Positions 7,195 to 16,062 of a stretch of DNA of 64,000 bases are shown here, in pieces (the stretch's first letter is position 1; each line of letters starts with the position of its first letter). The position numbers were made by a program, and so were the translations under genes. A model generated the notes under the pieces. The model searched no databases and was not told the origin of the DNA. It saw only the letters and a list, made by a program, of their open reading frames with translations. Location: assembly GCF_030009775.1 (NCBI RefSeq), contig NZ_JASCTH010000005.1, positions 248,001-312,000 on the forward strand, given 5' to 3'. The DNA is from Actinoplanes sandaracinus (GTDB lineage Bacteria > Actinomycetota > Actinomycetes > Mycobacteriales > Micromonosporaceae).

Positions 7195-9825
7195 TCAGGT
7201 CGCCGCCGCGTCGTCCGGCAGGATTTCGACGAACCCGCCGTTTCCGTGGATCCGGATCCGCTGCCCGTCCCGGATCAGCCGGGTGGCCCGCTGCACGCCG
7301 ACGACGGCCGGCAGGCCGTACTCCCGGGCGATCACCGCGCCATGGGTCATCAGGCCACCCACCTCCGTGACCAGGCCCGCGACGGCGACGAACAACGGCG
7401 TCCAGCTGGGATCGGTGTAGGCGGTGACGAGGATGTCGCCCGGTTCGAGGTCGGCCCGGGCCAGGTCCAGGACGACACGGGCCCGGCCCTCGACGGTCCC
7501 GCCGGAGACCGCCAGGCCGATCAGGGCGCCGTCCGGCACGTCGTCGCGCCGGTAGGTCCCGTCGACGGCCTCACCGTCCGAGGTGAGCACCCGCGGCGGC
7601 GTGAGCGCCTGGTACGCCCGGAAGTCCTCCTTGCGCTGCTGGAGAAGCCGGTGGTCCACCCGGTTCGTCCGCACGGCGTCGTGGAACTCCTGGAACGTGA
7701 GGAAGAAGGCGTCCTCCCTCTCCGCGAGGATCCCCGCCCGCACCAGCCGCCCGGCCTCCTCCAGCAGCGCCCGCTTGTAGACGAAGTAGCGGCTCACGAT
7801 CGCGTACTTCGGGTACTCGCGGTAGCCGATGAAGGTCCGCACCCGCTCGATCATCCGCTCGGTCTCGGCGGCCTTGCGGTCGCCGTCCGGCAGGGCGCGC
7901 AGGCGTACCAGAATCTCTCGCGCCTTCTTCTCCGCCTGGAGACGTCCCTGTTCGAAACGCCGCCGGGCGGCGCCCGGCTCGAAATTGCGGACGTTGTCGA
8001 GGATCGCCGGTACGAGGGTGGACGGGCGCTCCCTCCATCGTGGCCGCGTGATGTCGATCTCGCCGGCGCAGCGCATGCCGTACCGGTCGAGATAGGCCGT
8101 GATGGCGTCGCGCGCCGCCGGCCCGCCGGCGAGTTTCGGCAGTTCGCCGAGGAAACCGTCGTCGTCGCGGTGGAGGGTGTCGCGCAGGAACGCGACCACC
8201 TCCGGATGCGGGCGGATCACGTCGGCGACGTCCAGCAGGTCCAGCCCCATCTCCGAGGTGATGTTGCCGGGAGCGGACAGCGTGAGGGTGTCGGCCGCGT
8301 TCTTCTCGCCGAGCCACTCCTGCAGCTTCTCGTTGAGCCACCACGTGGCGTTCATCCCCGCCATGATCACCTGCATGCTCAGCGGATCGCCGAGGAGCCG
8401 CTTGTGCTCGTCGAAGGCCTCCAGCAGGAAGTCGAACAACGCGGGCCCGGACTTGTCCCGGATGTCACGGCGCAGCACGTCGACGGACGCCTCGCTGCGC
8501 TCGATCAGCCCGGTGACGACGGCCGGGTCGGTCTCGATCGGGGCCGGGCCGGCCGCCTCGCCGGCCGGCGGCCCGCCCGGGCTCCGGTCCGGCACCGGTT
8601 CGATGATGTCGCCGCGGTCGAGGACGGTCTCCAGCGCGTCCCTGATCAACGGCTCCGACCTGCCGATGAGCTCCAGCAGGCCGGCCCGGCTCGCCGGCGC
8701 GGCGAGCCGCGGGGCGACGTCGACGAAGAGCCGGCCGCCGGCCTCGTGCATCGGGACCATCGCGGTGTGCTGCCACATCGAGAAGCCCAGGGGCTTCATC
8801 GCGTCGGTCATCATCTGCTGGTGGCCGACGCAGACGTAGACGTGTTTCTCCCCGTCGGCGGCCACCGGCACGGGGAACAGCGTCGTGATCGGCCGGCTCT
8901 GGACGATCGCGAAGTCGTCGCCGGCCAGGCACCACTCGATGTCCTGGGGACGGCCGAAGCGCGCCTCGATCCGCCGGCCGAGCCGCACCAGCCGCACCGC
9001 CTGCTCGTCGGTCAGCGCGGGCCGCTCCCGCCGTGCCGGCTCGATCGCCTCCTCCCGCGTCCCGCCGCCCGGTACGGCGTGGACGGCCAGATGCTTGGCC
9101 GCGATCGTCCGGGCGATCACCTCGCCGTCGCGCACCTGGAACACGTCCGCGTTGACCAGCCCGGACACCAGGGCCTCGCCGAGGCCGAACCCGGCGTCCA
9201 CGGAGGCGATCCTCCGGTTGCCCGTGACCGGGTCGGCCGTGAACAGGATGCCGCTCGCCTCCGGGAAGACCATCCGCTGCACGACGACGGCCATCTGCAC
9301 CGCACGGTGGTCGATGCCGTTGCGCCGGCGGTAGACGACCGCCCGTTCGGTGAACAGCGAGGCCCAGCACCGGCTGACGTGCCGCAGGATCGCGGCGGCG
9401 CCCACCACGTTCAGGTAGGTGTCCTGCTGGCCGGCGAACGAGGCCGTCGGCATGTCCTCGGCCGTCGCGCTGGACCGGACCGCATAGGCGTCCCGCTCGC
9501 CGAGTCCGGCGACCGCTTCGGTGATCGCCGCCACGAGATCGTCGGGCACGGCGATCTCCTCGACGGTACGGCGGATCTCCGCGCTGAGCCTGCCGATCGC
9601 CTCCCCGTCGTCCGGGTCCAGCGCCGACAGCCGATCGAGTCGCGTCCGCAGGGACGGCGCTCCGGCCACGGCCCGGCGGAAGGCGTGCGTCGTCACGCAG
9701 AAACCGGCCGGCACGCGGACGCCGTCGATCCGTGACAGCGCCCCCAGGTGCGCGCCCTTGCCGCCGGCCACCGCGACCCGCGTCTCGTCGATCTCGTCGA
9801 ACCCCAGCACGTACTTCTCGATCAT
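7195..9825 (-). CDS. rph: rifamycin phosphotransferase (PEP-synthase-like)
   Basis: Inactivates rifamycins by ATP-dependent phosphorylation in the cytoplasm. The 876 residues follow the Rph layout and length: an N-terminal ATP-binding domain (GGKGAHLGALSRI, VRSSATAEDMPTASFAGQQD, GILFTADPVTGNR), a central rifampin-binding region, and a C-terminal swivelling domain with the phospho-carrier His near 828 in GGLMTHGAVIAREYG. PEP synthases share these domains, but the start MIEKYVLGFDEID, the length and a rifamycin-associated element upstream favour Rph. The start at 9825 gives the canonical N-terminus. Confidence 0.85.
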   Translation of the reverse strand: MIEKYVLGFDEIDETRVAVAGGKGAHLGALSRIDGVRVPAGFCVTTHAFRRAVAGAPSLRTRLDRLSALDPDDGEAIGRLSAEIRRTVEEIAVPDDLVAAITEAVAGLGERDAYAVRSSATAEDMPTASFAGQQDTYLNVVGAAAILRHVSRCWASLFTERAVVYRRRNGIDHRAVQMAVVVQRMVFPEASGILFTADPVTGNRRIASVDAGFGLGEALVSGLVNADVFQVRDGEVIARTIAAKHLAVHAVPGGGTREEAIEPARRERPALTDEQAVRLVRLGRRIEARFGRPQDIEWCLAGDDFAIVQSRPITTLFPVPVAADGEKHVYVCVGHQQMMTDAMKPLGFSMWQHTAMVPMHEAGGRLFVDVAPRLAAPASRAGLLELIGRSEPLIRDALETVLDRGDIIEPVPDRSPGGPPAGEAAGPAPIETDPAVVTGLIERSEASVDVLRRDIRDKSGPALFDFLLEAFDEHKRLLGDPLSMQVIMAGMNATWWLNEKLQEWLGEKNAADTLTLSAPGNITSEMGLDLLDVADVIRPHPEVVAFLRDTLHRDDDGFLGELPKLAGGPAARDAITAYLDRYGMRCAGEIDITRPRWRERPSTLVPAILDNVRNFEPGAARRRFEQGRLQAEKKAREILVRLRALPDGDRKAAETERMIERVRTFIGYREYPKYAIVSRYFVYKRALLEEAGRLVRAGILAEREDAFFLTFQEFHDAVRTNRVDHRLLQQRKEDFRAYQALTPPRVLTSDGEAVDGTYRRDDVPDGALIGLAVSGGTVEGRARVVLDLARADLEPGDILVTAYTDPSWTPLFVAVAGLVTEVGGLMTHGAVIAREYGLPAVVGVQRATRLIRDGQRIRIHGNGGFVEILPDDAAAT

Positions 9826-9911
9826 TGCGCTCCCTGTGATGTCGCCGGCGCTTCTGCCCGCCGCCGCTTCCGCCGGCGCCGAGTCAGGACGCCGATTCTG
9901 CGGCAGAACCC

Positions 9912-9930
9912 GGGTCTTGCCGCAAGCCCC
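9912..9930 (-). promoter_or_regulatory. rifamycin-associated element (RAE)
   Basis: Read on the minus strand this is GGGGCTTGCGGCAAGACCC, an inverted repeat matching the published actinobacterial RAE (GGGGCTTGCGNCAAGGCCC) at all but one fixed position. It lies about 87 bases upstream of rph. RAEs mark rifamycin-inducible inactivation genes, which supports both the rph call and inducibility. Confidence 0.85.
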
Positions 9931-9953
9931 CCGGTGCGCTATACGTTAGGAGT

Positions 9954-9974
9954 GGCGGGAGATGATCTCCCGCC
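9954..9974. promoter_or_regulatory. perfect palindrome between rph and VOC gene
   Basis: GGCGGGAGAT and ATCTCCCGCC form perfect 10-base arms around one central base. It lies between the RAE and the VOC gene, about 50 bases before the latter's start. It could be an operator for either divergent gene; no regulator is adjacent. Confidence 0.4.
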
Positions 9975-10025
9975 TTGTCTCTTTCGGATGATCTTGATCG
10001 CCGGACTGCCGCTAGCATCGTCGGC

Positions 10026-10757
10026 ATGGCAACGCGGCTCGTTCAAATCAACATGAAGGCCCGGGACGACTCCGCGCTGGGCGGTTTCTGGGCGGAGGCT
10101 CTCGGCTGGGCGGTCTCCAGCGAGGGACCCGGCGTGACAAACCTCGAACCCGAGGACTTCGTCTACCCCGACCCCATCGCCGTCTGCATCGACCTCATCG
10201 CCTCGCCGGAACCCAAGACGGTGAAGAACCGCGTGCACGTCGACCTCGCCACCACCTCGGCGAGTCATCAGGCGGAGCTGATCACGCGCCTGAGGCATCT
10301 CGGCGCGACGCTGGCCGACGTCGGCCAGGGCGACGTCGGCTGGACTGTGATGGCCGATCCGGAGGGCAACGAGTTCTGCGTGCTGGACCCGTCCCGCCAG
10401 GACACCGGACCGATCGCCTCGGTCGTGGCCGACTGCGCGGATCCGCGAGCCATGGCCCGTTTCTGGGGCGCGGCCATGGACTGGACCCTGCACGAGGTGA
10501 CCGACGACCACGCGGTGCTGCGCTCGGCCAAGGACGTCGGCCCCTGGCTGCGCTTCGTCCGCACCCCCGACGTGAAGACCGTGTGGAACCGCGTCCATCT
10601 CGACGTCCGCCCCTACCCGGACGACGACCTGGAGGCCGAGGCGACCAGACTGCGGGCCCTCGGCGCCACCGCCGTCGACCTGGGCCGGAGCGATGTGCCC
10701 TGGAAGGTCATGGCCGACCCGGAAGGCAACGAGTTCTGCCTCCTCACCCCAGCCTGA
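10026..10757 (+). CDS. VOC superfamily protein, two glyoxalase-like domains
   Basis: A 243-residue cytoplasmic protein made of two tandem VOC (glyoxalase/bleomycin-resistance) half-domains. Each begins with a FWAEALGW or FWGAAMDW motif and ends with VMADPEGNEFC, the second copy closing on VMADPEGNEFCLLTP. Such duplicated proteins are often annotated as glyoxalases or small-molecule-binding resistance proteins; the substrate is unknown. The ATG at 10026 matches the start of the first domain. Divergent from rph. Confidence 0.82.
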   Translation: MATRLVQINMKARDDSALGGFWAEALGWAVSSEGPGVTNLEPEDFVYPDPIAVCIDLIASPEPKTVKNRVHVDLATTSASHQAELITRLRHLGATLADVGQGDVGWTVMADPEGNEFCVLDPSRQDTGPIASVVADCADPRAMARFWGAAMDWTLHEVTDDHAVLRSAKDVGPWLRFVRTPDVKTVWNRVHLDVRPYPDDDLEAEATRLRALGATAVDLGRSDVPWKVMADPEGNEFCLLTPA

Positions 10758-10832
10758 CCTCGGCCCTCTCCGTGCGGGCGCTGTCGGCCTCGCGCACACC
10801 GCAGTGGCTGTGGTTTGCCAGTTCGCGCTCTC

Positions 10833-10863
10833 TTGACCTCAAGTCTTGTTGAAGTTGCAAGGT
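10833..10863 (+). promoter_or_regulatory. putative SoxR-type promoter
   Basis: TTGACC (-35, 10833-10838) overlaps CCTCAAGTCTTGTTGAAG (10837-10854), an imperfect match to the SoxR box CCTCAAG...CTTGAGG (13 of 16 paired positions). It is followed at 19-base spacing by CAAGGT. The long spacer and overlap are typical of MerR/SoxR-activated promoters, and ABM-type monooxygenases are known SoxR targets in Streptomyces. Confidence 0.45.
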
Positions 10864-10907
10864 CGAGACCGGCCACGACTTCTGCTGACCCATCGCCTGG
10901 AGAACGC

Positions 10908-11270
10908 ATGACCACTGACACGGGGTTCTACTCCATCATCGACTACACGGTCGACGGACCTGCCACGCAGCGTGAACTCGTCACCGCCTTCGCCGAGATT
11001 CAGCAGCGGTGGGTTCGCTTCTATCCTGGCTACCGTTCGGCCCGGTTCCACATCAGCACCGACGGCACCCGCGTCTACAACATCGTGCATTGGGCAAGCG
11101 AGGCGGACTACCGCAACTTTGTGGCCACCTCCGACACCGAAGGCCGGATGGCGGCCATCCGCGAGGCCCTGAACGGATTATCCGGCAAGGCTGAGCCCCG
11201 TATGAGCGGCAATCCGACCTACGTCGTCGACCGTGAAGTCGGTCCCGGCCCGCAGCAGACCGATGCCTGA
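10908..11270 (+). CDS. ABM-fold (antibiotic biosynthesis monooxygenase-like) protein
   Basis: A 120-residue ferredoxin-like small protein of the dimeric alpha-beta barrel/ABM type: FYSIIDYTVDG, then YPGYRSARFHISTDGTRVYN and a WASEADYRNFV segment, as in quinone-type monooxygenases. CTGGAGAACGC precedes the ATG. It sits behind a SoxR-like promoter and before a DsbA-like gene, so a redox or quinone-detoxification role is plausible; this is inference. Confidence 0.75.
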   Translation: MTTDTGFYSIIDYTVDGPATQRELVTAFAEIQQRWVRFYPGYRSARFHISTDGTRVYNIVHWASEADYRNFVATSDTEGRMAAIREALNGLSGKAEPRMSGNPTYVVDREVGPGPQQTDA

Positions 11271-11327
11271 TCCCGGGTCACCCGAACCTGTGCGGCGATC
11301 CCCCACTGCCGGTCGAATGAGGAACCC

Positions 11328-11999
11328 ATGAAGGTAGAGATATACGCGGACATCCTTTGCCCATGGTGCTACATCGGCAAGAGGCGTCTCGCCGCCGCAT
11401 TGGCCGAGATCACCGACCGCGATCGGAGCCAGATCGTCTGGCGCAGCTACGAGCTCGCTCCGGAGGAAGGCACGGTCCCCGGCCTGACGGCCGCTGAAGC
11501 GATGGCCGGCTGGTGGGGTGAGCAGGCCTCGGCCAGGATCACGCGCATCCGCGCGCTCGGTGAGGCGGAAGGCTTGCAGCTGAACCTGCACCGGGCGCGG
11601 CCGGTGAACACGTTCGACGCCCACCGGCTGTGTCACCTCGCCGCCGACCATGGTGTCGCCGACAAGATGATGGAGCGCCTGTTCCACGGCTATCACACCG
11701 AAGGTCTCAACGTCGCCGAGCCGCAGACTCTCGAACGGCTGGGCGACGAGGCCGGGCTTGACCCGGCCGACGTACGCACGCTGCTCGGCGGGAACGACTA
11801 CGCCGAGGAGGTGCGCGCCGATGAACGTGGGGCCGCGGAACGGGGCGTGACGAGTGTCCCGTCGTTGGTGATCGACGGTCTGCCGCCGGTTTCCGGTGTT
11901 CAGGCTCCTGAAAAGCTACGCCTGTTGGTGAACCAGCGCCTGACCGCATCAGACGCCGCAGCACCACATCTGCCCGGTCGCGAAAGTCATCTCGGTTGA
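11328..11999 (+). CDS. DsbA family oxidoreductase, FrnE-like
   Basis: Cytoplasmic thioredoxin-fold protein of 223 residues with the active-site motif CPWC near residue 12 (ILCPWCYIGKRR) and the inserted helical domain of the FrnE/2-hydroxychromene isomerase-type DsbA group. The C-terminal cis-Pro region GVTSVPSLVIDG is intact. No signal peptide. It may act with the preceding ABM protein, 57 bases upstream on the same strand. Confidence 0.88.
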   Translation: MKVEIYADILCPWCYIGKRRLAAALAEITDRDRSQIVWRSYELAPEEGTVPGLTAAEAMAGWWGEQASARITRIRALGEAEGLQLNLHRARPVNTFDAHRLCHLAADHGVADKMMERLFHGYHTEGLNVAEPQTLERLGDEAGLDPADVRTLLGGNDYAEEVRADERGAAERGVTSVPSLVIDGLPPVSGVQAPEKLRLLVNQRLTASDAAAPHLPGRESHLG

Positions 12000-12018
12000 C
12001 CCGAACCTTCCGGTACTG

Positions 12019-12360
12019 CTGCCCGGACGGAGCGGTTCGGCTGGTGCTGGCGGTGGATGTCTCGTGGCGGCTGCGCCCGGACGGCAACTGCAGCCTGCGC
12101 CGGCCCGGGGAACGTCCGATGACGCCGGAACGGCTCACGCCAGCCCGGGTACGGCGCGAGCTTCGGAACCTGTGCGCGACCAGCGCCTCGCCGGCGCGTG
12201 CACCGAAACCGGCTGGTCCCGGGCCCCGGATGCCCGCCCGGATTCCGCAACCGGCACACCGCTACCCGCCACAACGGAGGCCTCATCCTGGTCACCGGCC
12301 AGGCACCCCAGCGGCCTGCCCATCACAAGAACGGCACCAAGCCCCGCCGAACTGGTAAAA
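12019..12360 (+). pseudogene. transposase remnant, internally deleted and frameshifted
   Basis: One frame reads VRLVLAVDVSWRLRPDGNCS, then jumps to RLTPARVRRELRNLCATSAS and ARAPKPAGPGP. A second frame continues from about 12228 with GCPPGFRNRHTATRHNG and ends near AHHKNGTKPRRTGKR. These are the central DVS-WLRPD motif and the C-terminus of a transposase family common in Streptomyces and relatives. At least 250 central residues are deleted and one frameshift is present. No inverted repeats remain visible. Confidence 0.65.
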
Positions 12361-12393
12361 GACGAGCTCAGCGGGCCGCGACCTCCTCCGGCC

Positions 12394-12885
12394 TCAGCGG
12401 GCCGCGACCCGACCGCCGATGCCGAGCGCGCGGGCCAGGCCTCCCATCCCCCGCGCGAGGCGGGAGGGCACGGAGTCCGGCGCCGGGATCGCTATCGGTC
12501 GCACGCGGCCGTTGTGCAGCGCGGTGAACCGCCAGCCCTCGGGCGTGCGCACCGCCACGAGCGTCTGCCGCGACAGGCGCCTTTTCGGTGGGGCCGACCG
12601 CCACGGCATCCGCACCGAGGCGGTGCCGTGGACGACGGCGACGTCGTGGCCGAGGTAGCGGATGGATTCGATGCCGCCGACCAGCGCCGAGCCGGCAAGC
12701 ACGCCCCGGAAGAGCTGGTCATGGGCGTGTTGCATCGGCCCTCGCCCGATGGCGCGGGTGCCGTCGAACGAGACGTAGTCGGAGTCTTCGGTGAAGCAGG
12801 CGCCGTAGGCGACGGCGTCGTTGTCGGTCCAGGCCTGTTTGAGGTGGTTGAACAACACGGTGATCGCGTGGTCGTCGGTAGCCAT
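12394..12885 (-). CDS. SgcJ/EcaC family (SnoaL/NTF2-like) protein
   Basis: A 163-residue cone-fold protein: VLFNHLKQAWTDNDAVAYGA, CFTEDSDYVSFDGTRAIGR, then a beta sheet ending TPEGWRFTALHNGRV, the layout of SgcJ/EcaC proteins. Their biochemical role is often undefined. Divergent from a MarR regulator with a 59-base gap, so it is the likely regulatory target. Confidence 0.8.
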   Translation of the reverse strand: MATDDHAITVLFNHLKQAWTDNDAVAYGACFTEDSDYVSFDGTRAIGRGPMQHAHDQLFRGVLAGSALVGGIESIRYLGHDVAVVHGTASVRMPWRSAPPKRRLSRQTLVAVRTPEGWRFTALHNGRVRPIAIPAPDSVPSRLARGMGGLARALGIGGRVAAR

Positions 12886-12944
12886 GCCTGCGCCCCTGCC
12901 ATTAGAATTCGATCGCCTAACATTACGATAGCAGGAGTTTTCGA

Positions 12945-13418
12945 GTGTCGAAACGTGATCTGGCCGGGTCGGTGGCCACCGAGTTGCGGCTGCTGCAGCA
13001 GAGCTTCGACGCGTTCGACGAGGCCGTCGCCACCACCCTCAAACTCAACCGGACGGATCTGCGGGCGCTGGACCTGCTCCTGACCGGCGAGGGGCGCCTG
13101 TCGGCCGGCGAGCTGAGCCAGGCATTGAAACTCAGCCCGGCCGCCACGACCACGGTCATCGACCGACTGGAGCGGGCGGGATTCGCGGACCGGATCGCCG
13201 ACCCGCACAACAGGAGGCGCGTCCTCGTCGCCGCGACCGAGGCGGCTCGCGCCGCCGAGCGAGACATCTACGCGCCGGTTGGCGTCGCCGGAGCCGAAGC
13301 GCTGGCCGAGTACGACCTCGACCAGCTCGCCACCATCCACCACTTCCTGCAGACCGCCCGCCGGGTGCAGGAGGAGCAGGCGACGCGGATCAGCCGACGC
13401 CAACCGGAGCATCCCTGA
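12945..13418 (+). CDS. MarR family transcriptional regulator
   Basis: A 157-residue winged-helix regulator: LNRTDLRALDLLLTGEGRLS, SPAATTTVIDRLERAGFADR and the wing DPHNRRRVLVAAT. The GTG at 12945 follows GCAGGAG at seven bases. The 59-base gap to the divergent SgcJ-like gene is AT-rich with a TTAG...CTAA pair, a possible but weak operator. The gene ends directly against the convergent aminopeptidase gene. Confidence 0.85.
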   Translation: MSKRDLAGSVATELRLLQQSFDAFDEAVATTLKLNRTDLRALDLLLTGEGRLSAGELSQALKLSPAATTTVIDRLERAGFADRIADPHNRRRVLVAATEAARAAERDIYAPVGVAGAEALAEYDLDQLATIHHFLQTARRVQEEQATRISRRQPEHP

Positions 13419-14933
13419 CTAGTGCTGGTGAAGCAGTTCGTGGGTCTGGCTGATCCGCTCCCACGACTTCGGCGCCACCGGGGCGGACTCGGCCAGCGTG
13501 GCGGTCCCGGCCACGACCGGCTTCGACGGCGTGTAGAGCCAGGCCTGGAACAGCGCGTCCAGGTCCTTGCCGGAGATCTTCTCCGCCAGGGCGGTGAACT
13601 CGGCGGTCGTCGCGTTGCCGTACCGCTGCTCGGTCGCCCAGGTGCGCAGGATCTCGAAGAAGTCGTCATCGCCGACGGCCACCCGAAGCTGGTGCAGGGT
13701 CATCGCGCCGCGGTCGTAGACGGCGTCGCCGAACAGCTCCGGCACGCCCGGGTCGGCGGGCGCGGTCGTCCAGATCGGGGCGTCGTCGGGCGAGGACGCG
13801 TACAGGTAGTCGAAGATCTCCTGGGCGGTCCCCTCCTCGTTCTTCTCCGACCACAGCCACTCGGCGTAACTGGCGAAGCCCTCGTTGAGCCAGATGTGCT
13901 GCCAGTCGGCCACCGACACGGAGTCACCGAACCACTGGTGCGCGTTCTCGTGCACCACGACCGAGGTGTTGGAGCCGCGCCGGAAGAACGCGGACGAATA
14001 GGTGGGGCGGGTCTGGTTCTCCAGCGCGAACCCGAGCGTGCCCGGCGGGGTGACGACCCCACCGCGGGCCTCGAACGGGTACGGGCCGAAGAGGGTGCTC
14101 TGCCAGTCGACGATCTCGGACGTGCGCTCGACACTGGACTGTGCCGCGTCCCGGAAGTCCTGCGGCAGCGCCTGCGAGTAGGCGTTGTAGACGGTCTGCC
14201 CGTCGGCGGACGTGTCGGTGGTGACGTCGTACTGGCCGATGGTCAGGAACGTCAGATAGGAGGCCTGCGGCTTGGTCGAGCGCCAGCTCCACCGGGTGTA
14301 GCCGAGCGTCTCCCGCACCGGCGGCCGCGGCATCACACCGTTGCTGATCGCCTCCACGCCGTCCGGAACCGACACCGACACGTCGAAGGTGGCCTTGTCC
14401 AGCGGATGGTCGTTGCTCGGGTACCACCACCAGGCGATCTCCGGCTCCCCGACGGCGATGGCGCCGTCGGGGGTACGGATCCAGGCGGTGTACCCGGCGC
14501 CGACCTCGGTCGACGGCACACCGGCGTACCGCACCACGACGGTCATCGCGCCGCCGTCGGCGACCGGCCGGGCCGGGGTGACGACGAGTTCGTGGTCACC
14601 CTCGCGGGCGAACGTGGCCGGGCGGTTGTTCACCGTCACCGACGACACGTCGAGCAGGAAGTCCAGATTGAACCGGCTCAGATCCTGGGTCGCCCGGGCG
14701 AGGATGGTGGTGGTGCCGGTGAGCCGGTCGGTGGCGGGGGTGTAACGCAGGCGGACGTCGTAGTGGGAGACGTCGTACCCGCTGTTGCCGTAGTCCGGGT
14801 AGTAGCCGTCCCCGATTCCGGGGCCGCCGGGCGCGGGTGCCAGACGGTGCGGGGCGGGCGCGGCCTCGGCGGGCACACCCGTTCCGGCGAGGGTCAACGC
14901 TGTGGCGGTCAGGGCCACGAGCAGTCGTCGCAC
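13419..14933 (-). CDS. secreted M1 family metallopeptidase
   Basis: Zinc aminopeptidase of 504 residues exported by a signal peptide (MRRLLVALTATALTLAGTG, cleavage near AEA). The catalytic motif HENAHQWFGD (HExxH) and the downstream WLNEGFASYAEW supplying the third zinc ligand are intact; the N-terminal beta-saddle domain is present. It lacks the large C-terminal domain of cytosolic PepN, as is usual for short actinobacterial secreted M1 enzymes. Role: extracellular peptide scavenging. Confidence 0.9.
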   Translation of the reverse strand: MRRLLVALTATALTLAGTGVPAEAAPAPHRLAPAPGGPGIGDGYYPDYGNSGYDVSHYDVRLRYTPATDRLTGTTTILARATQDLSRFNLDFLLDVSSVTVNNRPATFAREGDHELVVTPARPVADGGAMTVVVRYAGVPSTEVGAGYTAWIRTPDGAIAVGEPEIAWWWYPSNDHPLDKATFDVSVSVPDGVEAISNGVMPRPPVRETLGYTRWSWRSTKPQASYLTFLTIGQYDVTTDTSADGQTVYNAYSQALPQDFRDAAQSSVERTSEIVDWQSTLFGPYPFEARGGVVTPPGTLGFALENQTRPTYSSAFFRRGSNTSVVVHENAHQWFGDSVSVADWQHIWLNEGFASYAEWLWSEKNEEGTAQEIFDYLYASSPDDAPIWTTAPADPGVPELFGDAVYDRGAMTLHQLRVAVGDDDFFEILRTWATEQRYGNATTAEFTALAEKISGKDLDALFQAWLYTPSKPVVAGTATLAESAPVAPKSWERISQTHELLHQH

Positions 14934-15038
14934 GGTGGTGTCTTCCTTCCGTCGGCGGACCGGGTCGCGGTCCGACGCTGGCGAGAACAGTCACCCGCAA
15001 CATATCGAAAACCGTCGAGGCGTGCGGTCCGGGCCGAC

Positions 15039-15986
15039 TCAGGTGTCGAGGCCGAGCTCTTCCAGGATCTGGGTGACCCGGGTGTCCTGCTGGTGGAGGA
15101 AGGCGCCGAACTCGGGACCGGCGAGATGGGCGTCGGTCCACCGGAACCCGGCCATCGCCTGCCGCCAGCTGGTGGAGTCGCGGAGCCGGGACACCGTGGT
15201 GCCGAGCGCCCGCAACTGGGTGTCGTCGAGTCCGGGCGGGGCGACCAGACCGCGCCAGTTGGCGAACACCACGTCCAGACCGGCCTCACGCAGGGTCGGC
15301 GCCTCGATGCCCGTGGTCCGCTCGGCCCCGGTCGTCGCGAGGACGCGCAGCTGGCCGGAGTCGATCTGCCCGGCGAACTCACCGAGGCTGGACACCGCGG
15401 CGGCCACCCTCTTGGACAGCACCGCGGCCAGCAGGACGCCGCCGCCGTCGTGCATCGCGTAGCGGGCCGATCGTGGGGTGACACCGGCCGCCTTCGCGAC
15501 GAGCATCGCGGCGAGGTGGTCGGGGCCGCCCGGGGACGAGCCGCCGCCGACGATCAGCCCGGCCGGGTCGGCCTGCCAGGCCCGGACCAGGTCGTCGAGG
15601 GTTCGCAGCGGCGCGTCGTGGGTGACGACGACGACCTCCGGCTCCTCGATCAGCCGGGCGATCGGTGTGACCGCGTCGAGCGTGACCGACACCCCGGTGG
15701 TGTGCTGCGCACCGACCAGGCCGAGACCCATCAGCATCATCAGGTCGCCGTTGCCGCGCTCGTAGACCAGCCGCCGCAGGCCGACCATGCCGCCGGCGCC
15801 GGCGAGGTTGAACACCTCGACGCCGGAGGAGACGTCCAGAGAGGTCGCCACGGTGCGCGCGGTGATGTCGTAACCGCTGCCCGGCGCGTTGGGCACCATC
15901 AGCCGCAGGGCCGGGTCACGCTCCCCCGCGCAGCCGCCGCCGAACAGGACGGCCAACGGCGAGGCGAGCAGCGTACGACGGCGCAC
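15039..15986 (-). CDS. TctC/Bug-type tricarboxylate-binding receptor, orphan
   Basis: Extracytoplasmic solute-binding protein of 315 residues of the tripartite tricarboxylate transporter family. The leader MRRRTLLASPLAVLFGGGC suggests a lipoprotein with a loose lipobox. Family hallmarks are LMVPNAPGSGYDITARTVA, VVVVTHDAPLRTLDDLVRAW and WRGLVAPPGLDD. GTG at 15986 is the only start giving a leader. It is divergent from a citrate-type sensor kinase by 76 bases and separate from tctCBA, so it may present ligand to the kinase. Confidence 0.85.
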   Translation of the reverse strand: MRRRTLLASPLAVLFGGGCAGERDPALRLMVPNAPGSGYDITARTVATSLDVSSGVEVFNLAGAGGMVGLRRLVYERGNGDLMMLMGLGLVGAQHTTGVSVTLDAVTPIARLIEEPEVVVVTHDAPLRTLDDLVRAWQADPAGLIVGGGSSPGGPDHLAAMLVAKAAGVTPRSARYAMHDGGGVLLAAVLSKRVAAAVSSLGEFAGQIDSGQLRVLATTGAERTTGIEAPTLREAGLDVVFANWRGLVAPPGLDDTQLRALGTTVSRLRDSTSWRQAMAGFRWTDAHLAGPEFGAFLHQQDTRVTQILEELGLDT

Positions 15987-16062
15987 CCGCCCACCATAGC
16001 GCCGCCCGTCCGGCGCACCGGCGGGTAACGTACGGCCGCAGTGAGGTAGGGAGGCAACGCAG

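Noticed and set aside
7195..9825. Calling the gene PEP synthase (ppsA)
   Set aside because: The N-terminus, length and the rifamycin-associated element fit Rph better, although the families share domains.
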